The notes beneath the pieces were generated by a model, which searched no databases, had not been told where the DNA came from, and saw only the letters and a program-made list of their open reading frames with translations. 64,000 nucleotides of DNA from Streptomyces venezuelae (lineage in GTDB: Bacteria > Actinomycetota > Actinomycetes > Streptomycetales > Streptomycetaceae), in assembly GCF_008642355.1 (NCBI RefSeq), contig NZ_CP029193.1, positions 7,216,001 to 7,280,000 on the forward strand, read 5' to 3'. This document shows positions 49,464 to 58,105 of this stretch, one piece after another. Made by a program: the position numbers and the translations under genes. Numbering within the stretch: position 1 is the first letter of the stretch; the number at the start of each line of letters is the position of its first letter.

Positions 49464-49996
49464 TGCACGACCCGACCGGGCGCCTCCTGCTCACCCCGGT
49501 GGACAACGAGGCGCCCGCCCGGGTGCGGAGGCTGCGCGGGCTCGGGATCGGTCAGTATCCCGAACCGGCCTTCGACGCCTTCGCGGACCGGCTCGCCGAC
49601 CTGACGGGCGCGCCGTACGCCATGGTCAACTTCCTCGACGAGACCGGGCAGTTCTTCGCGGGCCTGCACGCCCCCGGCCACCCGGTCCGCGCGGCCGGCC
49701 GCTACATGACCCGCGATCACGGGTACTGCCCGCACGTGGTCGTACGCCGCAGAGCCCTCGTCCTGGAGGACGTCCGCGACTACCCGCGGTTCGCCGGCAA
49801 TCCCGTCGTCGACGAGACCGGCATCCGCTCCTACCTCGGCGCACCCCTGATCGACCGCACGGACACGGTCCTCGGCACGGTCTGCGTCGTCGACGTCGAG
49901 CCACGCCGCTGGGGCACGGCGGGACTCGACACGATCAAACGCATGGCCGGGGAGCTGGTGGAGCAGATCCACCGGCGCGAGGAGGGCGGGATCTGA
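49463..49996 (+). CDS. GAF-domain protein coupled to the conservon
   Basis: 177 aa, a single GAF domain (about residues 25-170: ADLTGAPYAMVNFLDETGQFFAG to RSYLGAPLIDRTDTVLGTVCVVD). A Cys-His pair (DHGYCPHVVV, about residue 90) could bind a ligand, heme or metal. It is translationally coupled to cvnD (TGATG), making it a fifth conservon gene. Many conservons carry a cytochrome P450 in this place, so a GAF protein marks a subtype that may sense a small molecule or redox state for the GTPase module. Confidence 0.85.
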   Translation: MHDPTGRLLLTPVDNEAPARVRRLRGLGIGQYPEPAFDAFADRLADLTGAPYAMVNFLDETGQFFAGLHAPGHPVRAAGRYMTRDHGYCPHVVVRRRALVLEDVRDYPRFAGNPVVDETGIRSYLGAPLIDRTDTVLGTVCVVDVEPRRWGTAGLDTIKRMAGELVEQIHRREEGGI

Positions 49997-50036
49997 CCCG
50001 TTCCCGCGGCTCGGGGCCCCGTTCCCCGCGGCCGCC

Positions 50037-50588
50037 TCAGGGCGACGTCCACGCGTCGGCGGGGAGGAACCTCGTCGGTGCGTGCATCGCCTCGTAGGGG
50101 AGGAAGACCGGCCGCGTGAGCAGACGGTCCGCCGCCCGCTGGGCGCACACGACCACGCCGAGGCTGGCCGACCCCGGTTCGCCGAGCTTCACGTAGAAGA
50201 GCTCCGAGAAAGGCTCGCGGGTCTCGGAACGGTCGATGATCCACTGCTCGACCTCCGACGGCACGCGGCCCACCAGGGCCATGCCGTCGGCGAAGACTTG
50301 CGGCCCCTTCGAGGCGTCGACCGAGATGCCCCGCAGCCGTTCGTCCAGGCCGTAGTAGAACGTCAGACCCAGCCCCCAGCACTCCCCTTTGACCGTGCCG
50401 TACCGATCCTGCGGCAGAGCCGCGCGCGTGTGGTGCTGGGGGTTCCGCGTGATGCCGCCGAGCGCCGCGGTGACGTCGGCGGGGCGCATCCCGAACCGCA
50501 GCGGGCCCACGCTCTGGAACGGTTCCAGCGACCAGCGCCGCCGCTCGCTCTCCGGCAGTACATCCCACACGCCCCACCGATCGAACAT
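50037..50588 (-). CDS. Uncharacterised protein
   Basis: 183 aa, soluble, no signal peptide. It contains LEPFQSVGPLRFGMRPADVTAALGG and LTFYYGLDERLRGISVDASKGPQVFADGM, suggesting a small alpha/beta fold of the type found in uncharacterised or immunity-like proteins, but I recognise no family. ATG 50588 has AAGGG about eight bases upstream. It lies convergent with the conservon and downstream of the broken LAETG surface protein gene on the same strand. Confidence 0.55.
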   Translation of the reverse strand: MFDRWGVWDVLPESERRRWSLEPFQSVGPLRFGMRPADVTAALGGITRNPQHHTRAALPQDRYGTVKGECWGLGLTFYYGLDERLRGISVDASKGPQVFADGMALVGRVPSEVEQWIIDRSETREPFSELFYVKLGEPGSASLGVVVCAQRAADRLLTRPVFLPYEAMHAPTRFLPADAWTSP

Positions 50589-50639
50589 TCGCTCAGCCCT
50601 TCATCGTCGGTCCCGGCCGCCGTGCACGGCGGGTGCCGG

Positions 50640-51777
50640 TCAGTCAGTGGTGCGGCGCCGCCTGTGGGCCGCGACGGCCAGCGCCGTGCCGACCGCGACG
50701 GAGGCGCCGCCGGCACCGATCAGCCAGCCGGTGCCGTCGCTGCTCCCGGTCTCGGCGAGGGAGCCGCCCGCGGTGGTCCTGCCGGTGTCATTGCCGGTCG
50801 TGCCGGAGTGCTCGGCGGCCGGGTGGACGGCGCTGTCGCCGGTGCCGGGAGTTGGGGGAGTGGCGGGCTGGGTGTGGTCGGTGGCTCTGCCGCCGCCGCT
50901 CGTGTCGCCCTTGCCCGGGCGTTCGCCCGCACCGGGCTTGTGCCCGCTTCCGGGCTCGCCGTCTCCGGGCTTCTCGCCGTCCCGCAGGCCTTTCGGGATC
51001 AACCGGCTTCTCGGGATCACCCGGCTTCTCGGGGTCTTCGGGCTCCTCGGGATCCCCGGGCTTTTCGGGGTCTCCCGGCTCCCCTCCGCCCTCGGAAGGA
51101 GCGATGATCTTCGACCACACCCAGTATTCGTCGTCCGATTGGACCTGCTCGTCGCAGACCCGCGGGCCCATGAAGAAGGCGATGAGCGGTGCGTCCGACG
51201 CGGCGCGCATGCGGAGGGGGAAGGTGGTCCGGCCCGTCGGCAACGGGAATTCCAGCAGCAGTTCGAGGTCGTAGTCGCCGAGGTCCGGGGGGCTGTAGAC
51301 CCTTGCGTCGCGCCAGGCGCCGTCGACCTGTATCTGGACGCGGAGATCGTCCCCGTACAAGCGGAGGCCGGAGGCTTCGGTGTTGACGGCCATGTCGAGG
51401 TCCCAGAGGTTCCCTTCGTCGTGGGGGTTGTCGACGACGATGGTGAAGTTCGACCAGTCGTCGCCCCCGATGAGGGCGTCCGGGACGCCTTCCAGCTTGA
51501 CGTCAGGGGGCGCGGGCGCGCGCGTCTCGGAGGCGTGAGCTGCCGACTCCTCCTGTGGGCTGTGGTCGGGCGCAGGCATGGCGGCGTCGGGGCCCTCGGC
51601 AGGGGCTTTTGTCGTGCCCGGCTCGGAGGCGTGAGGCGTCGGCTCCTCCTCCGGGCTGCGGTCGGGCGCCGGCACGGCCGGGCCGAGGGCTTCGCCCGCT
51701 GCCGCAGGCGTGGCCCCGAACAGCGCCGGAGCCATCGCGGCGACGGTGGCCATCGCGGTCAGATGCTTCAGTTTCAC
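50640..51777 (-). pseudogene. LAETG sortase-anchored surface protein gene with a frameshift
   Basis: The N-terminal frame (51777 to about 50990) encodes a signal peptide (MKLKHLTAMATVAAM start, GTG 51777 with GAGGGA upstream), a Pro/Glu-rich linker, a beta-rich domain of about 150 residues and a DPEKPG repeat. The second frame (about 50995 to 50640) continues EKPGDGEPGSG, a Thr/Gly-rich wall spacer, the sorting motif LAETG, a hydrophobic helix and an RRRR tail. Removing one base makes a continuous 378-aa protein, so a single-base insertion lies in or beside the repeat near 50990-50995. LAXTG is the motif used by class E sortases of Streptomyces. The shift could be real, phase-variable or a sequencing error. 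Confidence 0.75.
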
Positions 51778-51997
51778 TACGTCATCCCTCATGCGGTGTC
51801 GTGTGGTGCCGCGCCACCAGCCTCGAAGTCCGGCGCAGTACTGAGTAGACGTGTCCGACTAATGCATTCATAAGCGGCATCTATGAGTGTGTCGAGGGAA
51901 GTGCCGCACGAAGAAGTGCCGATACCGGGCCACGGGGGCAGCTTCACGTGAGTCCGCGACCGAGGACACACCGACCGTGCTCTTCAAGGGAGGCAGG

Positions 51998-53878
51998 TCA
52001 CAGGGTGAGCTCCGTACCGTCGGGAAAGCGGACGCGAACGGTGTCGCCGTCCACGGCACAGGTGATGGATTCCCGTAGCGCGCTCGGGTCGACCGTGTCC
52101 TGGGAGAGTGTGATCAGGGTGACGTGGACGCTGTCGCCGCCCGGGTGGGACGTGGCGGTCAGGAACGGTGTCGCGGAGTGCGGGCCGTACGCGTTGGACG
52201 CCACCTCGCGGGCGGTGCCCGCCTCATCGTCCCAGCCGTGCAGAGCGACGACCGCGCTGGTCAGGCCCGTCGTCGTACGAGCGAGTGCCCAGCCGGGGCC
52301 GCACTCGGTGTGCGGCTGGGCGTCGTCCGCCACGGCGTGGCCGCCCTCGCGGACGGTCGCTCCTGTCGGCGCCGTCACGCGATGCACCCGGATCTCCCAC
52401 GGGCCGTGCAGCGCGCTGGTCGTCTCGATGGGATACGTCTCGTCAGCGCCCGGATACCGGGCGTCGTGGCGGGAGGCGGCGACGCGGCCCGCGCAGCCCA
52501 GCGGGTGGATGCGCAGGCGCCGCGAGGGCGTGCCGTCGGGCGTGAGGAGTGCCAGGTGGCCGTCGACGGCGCGGCCCCACGCGCGTGGGGCAGTCTCCGG
52601 GGCGGTCGCGGTGGAGTACGCGAACTTGGCGTAGTGCGGGTCGTCCTGGGCGGGGCCCTCAAGAGGGTTGTGGTCGCTGCCGTGGTTGATCAGGCGGACG
52701 ATGCCGTCGTGCCGGGTGCCGTGCAGCAGCCAGCCGGGCTGAGGGAGCGCCGTGTACTGGTCGGACTCCTCCACGGGAAGCGGTACTTCGCGCTCCGTCC
52801 ACACCGGATGGTCGGCGGGGAGCAGCAGGCCCAGAAATCCCTTGCTCGCCCAGTAAGGGGAGGCGGGCCCCGAGTAGGCCTGCGTGGCGGGCAGGAACGT
52901 CCCGTACCAGCCGAGCGGCAGAAGCCCCCGCTCGTCGGGCACGCCGCGCTCCACGAAGTGCCGTGCCGTGCCGGAGGCGAGGCGCCGCGTGAGACCGGGC
53001 GCCAGCGGAGTGCACTCGGCCAGAGCGCCCATCCACACGGGCGCGGCAGCGGCGAAGCGGTACGTCAGGGAGCGCCCCTGGTGGACGGGCGCGCCGTCAC
53101 CCCCGAAGAAGTGCGGGTAGGTCCGCAGGAACTGTCCGAGGCGCTCCCGGTAGACAGTGGCCCGGCCGCCGTCGTTCCCGCCGGTCATCCGGGCCCACAG
53201 CAGCGGGTAGAGGTGCATGGCCCACCCGATGTAGTAGTCGAAGTTGCGCCCGTCGCCGTCGCTGTACCAGCCGTCGCCGCGGTACCAGTCCTCGATGCGG
53301 TCCAGGCCGCCGTCGACGTCCGCCTGGCTGTAGGGGGCGCCCACCGACGCGAGGAACTGTTCCGACACCACTTGGAACAGCCGCCAGTTGTTGTCCCAGG
53401 TCTTCCCGCCGACGAACCCGGAGAACCAGTCGACGATCCGCTCCTGGACCCCCGCGTCGAGCTTGTCCCAGATCCAGGGGCGGGTCTCGTGCAGCCCGAT
53501 CGCGATGGAGGCGGCCTCCACCATCTGCTGGGAGCAGTCGGTGAGTTCCGGCCAGGCCTCGCCGCTGTTCCGGTCCGTGCCCGTTGTCAGACCCCGCGCG
53601 TAGCGTTCCACGAGACGGGGGTCCGCCTCGCCGCCCGCTCCCGCGATCCGAAAGGCGGCGAGGAGAAATGACCGCGCAAACCCTTCGAGCCCGTCCGACA
53701 CGACCCCCGACCAACTGTGCCGCCCCGGCAGCCGATACTGCGCCAAGCCCGGCGTGGCGTAAGGGACAAGGGCCTCCAACTGCCGATCGGCGAGGGCTTC
53801 CCAGTGGGCACGGGTCCATCCGGTGAGCGGGGAGAGGACGCGATCGCTGGGCGGAAGGGCGAGGTACGGGGCGGGCAT
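51998..53878 (-). CDS. DUF2264 domain protein
   Basis: 626 aa, no signal peptide. The first 350 residues form an alpha-helical barrel-like domain with WTRAHWEALADRQLEALVPYA, RNSGEAWPELTDCSQQMVEAASIAIGLHETRPWIWDKL and DGWYSDGDGRNFDYYIGWAMHLYPLLWARM, characteristic of DUF2264. The rest is beta-rich. The family sits in polysaccharide-utilisation loci and has (alpha/alpha)6-barrel similarity to glycoside hydrolases and lyases, so an intracellular sugar-cleaving role is plausible. Start 53878 opens the conserved domain; an extension to 54010 is Pro/Arg-rich. It lies 153 bases after the PL8 gene on the same strand. Confidence 0.82.
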   Translation of the reverse strand: MPAPYLALPPSDRVLSPLTGWTRAHWEALADRQLEALVPYATPGLAQYRLPGRHSWSGVVSDGLEGFARSFLLAAFRIAGAGGEADPRLVERYARGLTTGTDRNSGEAWPELTDCSQQMVEAASIAIGLHETRPWIWDKLDAGVQERIVDWFSGFVGGKTWDNNWRLFQVVSEQFLASVGAPYSQADVDGGLDRIEDWYRGDGWYSDGDGRNFDYYIGWAMHLYPLLWARMTGGNDGGRATVYRERLGQFLRTYPHFFGGDGAPVHQGRSLTYRFAAAAPVWMGALAECTPLAPGLTRRLASGTARHFVERGVPDERGLLPLGWYGTFLPATQAYSGPASPYWASKGFLGLLLPADHPVWTEREVPLPVEESDQYTALPQPGWLLHGTRHDGIVRLINHGSDHNPLEGPAQDDPHYAKFAYSTATAPETAPRAWGRAVDGHLALLTPDGTPSRRLRIHPLGCAGRVAASRHDARYPGADETYPIETTSALHGPWEIRVHRVTAPTGATVREGGHAVADDAQPHTECGPGWALARTTTGLTSAVVALHGWDDEAGTAREVASNAYGPHSATPFLTATSHPGGDSVHVTLITLSQDTVDPSALRESITCAVDGDTVRVRFPDGTELTL

Positions 53879-53885
53879 GGGGTTC

Positions 53886-53933
53886 GTGACTCCTGGGGAG
53901 AACGGGGGTGTGACTCCTGGGGGAGGACGGGGG
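53886..53933. repeat. Imperfect 23/24-bp direct repeat before the DUF2264 start
   Basis: Copies at 53886-53908 and 53910-53933 share GTGACTCCTGGGG and an ACGGGGG end. Because each copy contains AGGAGTCAC on the minus strand, the ribosome-binding sequence of the DUF2264 gene is duplicated. Confidence 0.7.
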
Positions 53934-54031
53934 ATGCTTTCAGGGGCACGGGGACTGCGCGACCGGCCACGACGCGCCCGCGGACGAAGATCTGGACCTT
54001 CCGCCGTCACCTCCCTCCGCCGACCACCCCC

Positions 54032-56506
54032 TCACCGCAGCTCAGCACCATGCGTGTGCCCGCGAGAACCCCCCACCCGCACGGTGAGACCACCCCGCCT
54101 CCCCGCCCGGACGCTCACCGAGTCATCCGCCCGGACCACCCCCCGTACAGGAAACGGAAGCTCGACGTCGACCGTCGACTCCGTCCGGCCGGGATCGGCG
54201 ACAGCGACCGACACGCCGCCACCCCGCTGACCGCGCCGGACGAGCACCGTGCACGGCCCGGACACCGCAAGGCCACCGACCCGCCCCGGTCGCCAGAAGT
54301 GCGCGGCGAGGAGCCCGGCCCGCCGTGCCTCCACCGCCTGGACGCCCGCGTCGTTGGCGACGACCCGCACGGGCGAGGACCGCGCCCAGACCGCCGTCGC
54401 GGCGCCGCTCGCACCGGGCAGCAGGACATACGCGTAGGACGCGTCCGTCGGCGACACCCCGTGGTCCAGCCAGAGGGTGAGATAGCGGCGCGTCACGGGC
54501 GACGCGCCGCCCCCCGTATCGGCACCCGTGTTGATGTCCCGCCACGCGCCGACGCGCATCTCGCGCAGACCGCGCAGGCCCGCGTCGTCCGCACGGCCGG
54601 GGTACCGGGGGAAGACGTAGCCCCCGGTCCCGGACAAGTGCGCCCACCGGGCGTCACCGAGCCGCGCCGACCACCCGTCGTGTCCCGGTTGCTCCCGCCC
54701 GTCCACGGTCAGCCGCCGCGTCGGCCCGGCACCGTAAAGGTTGCGGTTGTCGACGACGGTCTCGATCGTGCGGCCGTCGCTCGCGGTGATGCCCGCGCCG
54801 AGCGCGACGACGACGTTGTCCAGGCAGAACCACGCCTTGCGGGCCCGCAGCGTGCTGCCGTCGGCGAGGAGTTCCATGGCCGCCGCGCCGTGACGCGCGT
54901 CCAGGACGGCGCCGCCCGCGACCGCGTTCTTCGGGCGGTACGTCCCCGTGCCGGCGCCCGACCCGATGTCGGCGCGGGCCCGCGTGTCGACCGTCGTGCC
55001 CGGCAGCCGGTACGGATCGACGGTCGCCCAGAAGCCGTCCCCGAACCGGCCGAGGTCGTCGCCGTCGTACAGATAGGTCATGCCGTCGCCCGTGTACCAG
55101 CCGTGCAGGTTCTCGCCGTTGCCCGCCTCGTACGCGGCGATGCGCCGGGAGGAGAGCGACAGGGCGAGGGCCCAGCCGGGGCGGCGGTGCACGACCCGGT
55201 CCATGTCCGCGAAGACGAAGTGCCCGGTGAGCCGGTCGCCCGCCGGGACCGACGGGTCGTCGAGAACGGCCTTGGCGCGGGCCAGCGCCGGGATGCCCAC
55301 GAGACCCAGGTAGGGCGTGTTCTCATTGCGCCGTATCCAGCCCTTGGCCATGGCCCGCCAGCGGCGCGCGCGGTCCGCGGGGGCGCCGGAGGCCAGTTGG
55401 AGGATGTGCGAGAGCGTCGCCGCGCCGTCGTTGTGGTCCCGGGCCTTCTCCCGGGAGATCGCCCGGCCGCGCACCGAGTCCATCATCAGCCCGTCGAACA
55501 CCACGGGCGCGAACGTCCGGTCCACCGCGTCGTACAGCACGGACGTCGCCGGGTCGGTGACCGTCCACGGGGAGTCCGCGAGCAGCGCGATGAGCTGACC
55601 GGTGCTGCCGAGCAGGACGCTGCCGTACGTTCCCGTGTACGCCACGGAGCCGTGCTGCACGAACGACCCGTCCTCGTAGAAACCGTCGCCCGAAGTGACG
55701 TACTGGAACAGGCTGTTCTTCCCCTTGTCGCGGATGTCGGACAGCCCGTCGCGGGCCAGCGCGACCGTGGCTCCGTCCCGGGCGAGCAGGCCGCGCAGTG
55801 CCACGATGACGGCCTTGTCGGCGCGGTTCGCGCCGGTCTCGGACAGGGAGGGCGTGTTGGTGCGCCGGTCGGGGTCGGGGCAGAACCTCGCGACCGTCGC
55901 GGTGTACGCGGCGAGGTCGGCGGCGGGGACGTGCGCGCGCAGCAGTACGCAGGTGTCCATCAGCGCGCGCGGTGCGCCGATCTCCCAGAACCACCAGTTT
56001 CCGGACTGCGGCCGGCCGGGGTGGTAGCCGGTGGCGTGCAGGAAGCGCAGCGCGTCGAGCAGGGTGCCGAGGGTCTCCGCGCTGCCGCTCAGGGAGGTGC
56101 CGGGGGTGGCCCAGGCCGTGGCGAGGGTGCGCAGGCGGGTGTAGCTCTGGCCGAAGTTGCCGGGATCCTTCGCGGGGGAGAGGTCGGCCCACAGCGCGGT
56201 CCTGCCCGCCGACCGGTCCAACTGTCGCCACCAGCCGGACGCCTGGGTGTCCAGGGTCTTCTGGGCGGCGGCGAAGTCCGGGTCCGCCGCGTCGAAGTCG
56301 CCTCCGGTGAGCTGCTCGGCGGCACGGGCGAGGAGGGTCTCGTAGGGATCGGGAGCTTCGGCGGCGGCCGAGACCGTGGCGCCCCATGCCGCGCCGCCCG
56401 CCGCCCACGGGACGACGGCGGATGCCGCCCCCGCCGTCAGGAGCGTGCGGCGGCTGGGCCCGGCGGAACCCATGGGTCCGGAGGAGTCGGAGTCAGGTGC
56501 GGGCAT
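54032..56506 (-). CDS. Polysaccharide lyase family 8 (hyaluronate/chondroitin/xanthan lyase type), Tat-exported
   Basis: 824 aa. Twin-arginine signal (PSRRTLLTAGAASAVVP, about residues 18-34). The N-terminal alpha/alpha toroid contains the catalytic Asn segment SGNWWFWEIGAPRAL, and His and Tyr in FVQHGSVAYTGTYG; the central and C-terminal beta-sandwich domains follow (NGENLHGWYTGDGMTYLY). PL8 enzymes cleave uronic-acid polysaccharides by beta-elimination outside the cell. Start 56506 has GGGAG six bases upstream. A LacI-like site lies about 90 bases upstream in the divergent promoter region. Confidence 0.9.
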   Translation of the reverse strand: MPAPDSDSSGPMGSAGPSRRTLLTAGAASAVVPWAAGGAAWGATVSAAAEAPDPYETLLARAAEQLTGGDFDAADPDFAAAQKTLDTQASGWWRQLDRSAGRTALWADLSPAKDPGNFGQSYTRLRTLATAWATPGTSLSGSAETLGTLLDALRFLHATGYHPGRPQSGNWWFWEIGAPRALMDTCVLLRAHVPAADLAAYTATVARFCPDPDRRTNTPSLSETGANRADKAVIVALRGLLARDGATVALARDGLSDIRDKGKNSLFQYVTSGDGFYEDGSFVQHGSVAYTGTYGSVLLGSTGQLIALLADSPWTVTDPATSVLYDAVDRTFAPVVFDGLMMDSVRGRAISREKARDHNDGAATLSHILQLASGAPADRARRWRAMAKGWIRRNENTPYLGLVGIPALARAKAVLDDPSVPAGDRLTGHFVFADMDRVVHRRPGWALALSLSSRRIAAYEAGNGENLHGWYTGDGMTYLYDGDDLGRFGDGFWATVDPYRLPGTTVDTRARADIGSGAGTGTYRPKNAVAGGAVLDARHGAAAMELLADGSTLRARKAWFCLDNVVVALGAGITASDGRTIETVVDNRNLYGAGPTRRLTVDGREQPGHDGWSARLGDARWAHLSGTGGYVFPRYPGRADDAGLRGLREMRVGAWRDINTGADTGGGASPVTRRYLTLWLDHGVSPTDASYAYVLLPGASGAATAVWARSSPVRVVANDAGVQAVEARRAGLLAAHFWRPGRVGGLAVSGPCTVLVRRGQRGGGVSVAVADPGRTESTVDVELPFPVRGVVRADDSVSVRAGRRGGLTVRVGGSRGHTHGAELR

Positions 56507-56595
56507 GCGAACTCCCAGAGGTGTCGGGGGCACATGAGGCCTTGAGGCACATGAGGCCGTGAGGCGCATGGGGTGAGCCGATCCCGCGACAGCAT

Positions 56596-56607
56596 GTAAG
56601 CGGTTGC
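56596..56607 (-). promoter_or_regulatory. LacI-type operator half (PL8 side)
   Basis: GTAAGCGGTTGC resembles the LacI-family consensus GTAAGCGCTTAC with two changes. On the minus strand it falls between a TTGCGC and a CATGCT that could be -35 and -10 elements with 17-base spacing, about 90 bases upstream of the lyase start. Confidence 0.45.
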
Positions 56608-56706
56608 TGCGACGCGCAAGAGGGTCTGGAGAGTTTCTCCGTTCTTTCTGCTCCGACCCGAAACAACACGCGGGTGGTCCACGGGAACCCCCGTGCCGAC
56701 GGGGTA

Positions 56707-56736
56707 TTGACCATCGCAGTAAGCGATTACTACGTT
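56707..56736 (+). promoter_or_regulatory. Promoter with embedded LacI-type operator (Gfo/Idh side)
   Basis: TTGACC (56707-56712) and TACGTT (56731-56736) form an 18-base-spaced promoter. Between them GTAAGCGATTAC (56719-56730) differs from the LacI-family consensus GTAAGCGCTTAC at one position, and the wider AGTAAGCGATTACT is a perfect inverted repeat. A repressor bound here would block RNA polymerase. Confidence 0.6.
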
Positions 56737-56798
56737 GCCACCTGACGGCTGAGAAAAAGCCCCGCCCTCACCCCCTCCGCCCACTCGACAGGAGTTCC

Positions 56799-57983
56799 GT
56801 GACCGACCTCCGTCTCGGCGTTCTCGGCTACGGGCTGCGCGGTTCGCTCGCCCGTACCGCCCACCGACCGGACGCGGGCGCACGCGTCACCGCGCTCGCC
56901 GACCACGACGCCACCGCCCGCGCCGAGGCGGCCGTGGCCTTTCCCGGCGCGCTGATATCGAGCGACCACCGCGAGGTCGTCGAAGACCCGGACGTCGACG
57001 CGGTCGTGGTCCTCACCCCCGACCACACCCACGCGCGGCTCGCCTGCGAGGCGCTGCGCGCGGGCAAGCCCGTCTTCGTGGAGAAGCCGCTGGGGACGAG
57101 CGTCGAGGCCTGCGACGAGATCCTGCGCACAGCGCACGAGACGGGCACGCGGCTGTATGTCGGGCACAACATGCGGCACATGCCCGTGGTCCGCCTGATG
57201 CGCGACATCATCGAGCGCGGCGAGATCGGCGCGGTGAAGACGGTCTGGGTGCGGCACTTCGTCGGATACGGCGGCGACTGGTACTTCAAGGACTGGCACG
57301 CCGAACGGCGTCACACCACCGGCCTGTTGCTGCAGAAGGCCGCCCACGACATCGACGTCCTGCACTGGCTCGCGGGCGGCTGCACGCGGCAGGTGCAGGC
57401 CCTCGGCGACCTCATGGTCTACGGCGACAATCCGCACCGCCGCGAGCCGGGCGAGCCGAAGACCGACGACTGGTGCACCAAGGACGGCCACTGGCCGCCG
57501 CACACGCAGCGCGACCTCAATCCCGTCATCGACGTCGAGGACGTCTCCCTGGTCAACATGCGCCTGGACAACGGCGTCCTCGCCGCCTACCAGCAGTGCC
57601 ACTTCACGCCCGACTACTGGCGCAACTACACCGTCATCGGCGACGCGGGCCGTCTGGAGAACTTCGGGGACGGGCCCGGGGGAGTGGTGAAGGTGTGGAA
57701 CGCGCGCCGGTCGGGACACCGCGGTGCGGCCGACGCCGAGTACGCGGTGCCGGACGTCCAGGACGAGGGCGGGCACGGCGGCGCGGATCCGCTGCTCGTC
57801 GACGAGTTCGTCCGTTTCGTACGGGAGGGAGGGCGAACCGACACGTCGCCCGTCGCGGCGCGGATGGCCGTGGCGGCGGGGGAGCGGGCCACCCAATCGC
57901 TGCGGGACGGCGGGACGCCCCGCGAGGTGCCCTCCCCCGACCCGGAGCTGACCGCCTATTTCGAGCGTGGTCAGACCCGCTGA
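56799..57983 (+). CDS. Gfo/Idh/MocA family oxidoreductase
   Basis: 394 aa, GTG start with AGGAG upstream. The NAD(P)-binding LGVLGYGLRGSLAR, the EKPLG motif (FVEKPLGTSVEACDEI) and the substrate-side His/Lys region (LLLQKAAHDIDVLHWL) are as expected. The family oxidises or isomerises sugars and sugar acids. Divergent from the PL8 lyase across a region with two LacI-like sites, it probably processes the unsaturated uronate or a side-chain sugar released by the lyase. No LacI gene is within the window. Confidence 0.87.
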   Translation: MTDLRLGVLGYGLRGSLARTAHRPDAGARVTALADHDATARAEAAVAFPGALISSDHREVVEDPDVDAVVVLTPDHTHARLACEALRAGKPVFVEKPLGTSVEACDEILRTAHETGTRLYVGHNMRHMPVVRLMRDIIERGEIGAVKTVWVRHFVGYGGDWYFKDWHAERRHTTGLLLQKAAHDIDVLHWLAGGCTRQVQALGDLMVYGDNPHRREPGEPKTDDWCTKDGHWPPHTQRDLNPVIDVEDVSLVNMRLDNGVLAAYQQCHFTPDYWRNYTVIGDAGRLENFGDGPGGVVKVWNARRSGHRGAADAEYAVPDVQDEGGHGGADPLLVDEFVRFVREGGRTDTSPVAARMAVAAGERATQSLRDGGTPREVPSPDPELTAYFERGQTR

Positions 57984-58006
57984 ACCCCAGGTCTGAAGGA
58001 AAGCTG

Positions 58007-58048
58007 CGGCGGCGCTTAAGAAATCCTCGATGGACCGGGGCGCCGCCG
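58007..58048 (+). terminator. Hairpin in the gap before tdh
   Basis: CGGCGGCGC (58007-58015) and GCGCCGCCG (58040-58048) form a 9-bp stem with a 24-base AT-richer loop. It lies 23 bases after the Gfo/Idh stop and could terminate that transcript, or form a leader structure for tdh. Confidence 0.45.
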
Positions 58049-58105
58049 TAGGGAAGATTCCTGTGTCGTCGGGGGAAGAAGCGACGTACGACGGGAGCCG
58101 TGGCG

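Noticed and set aside
53717-56545. 942-codon plus-strand frame opposite the PL8 lyase
   Set aside because: Shadow frame with Arg/Gly/Val-rich sequence; the PL8 catalytic motifs are on the minus strand.
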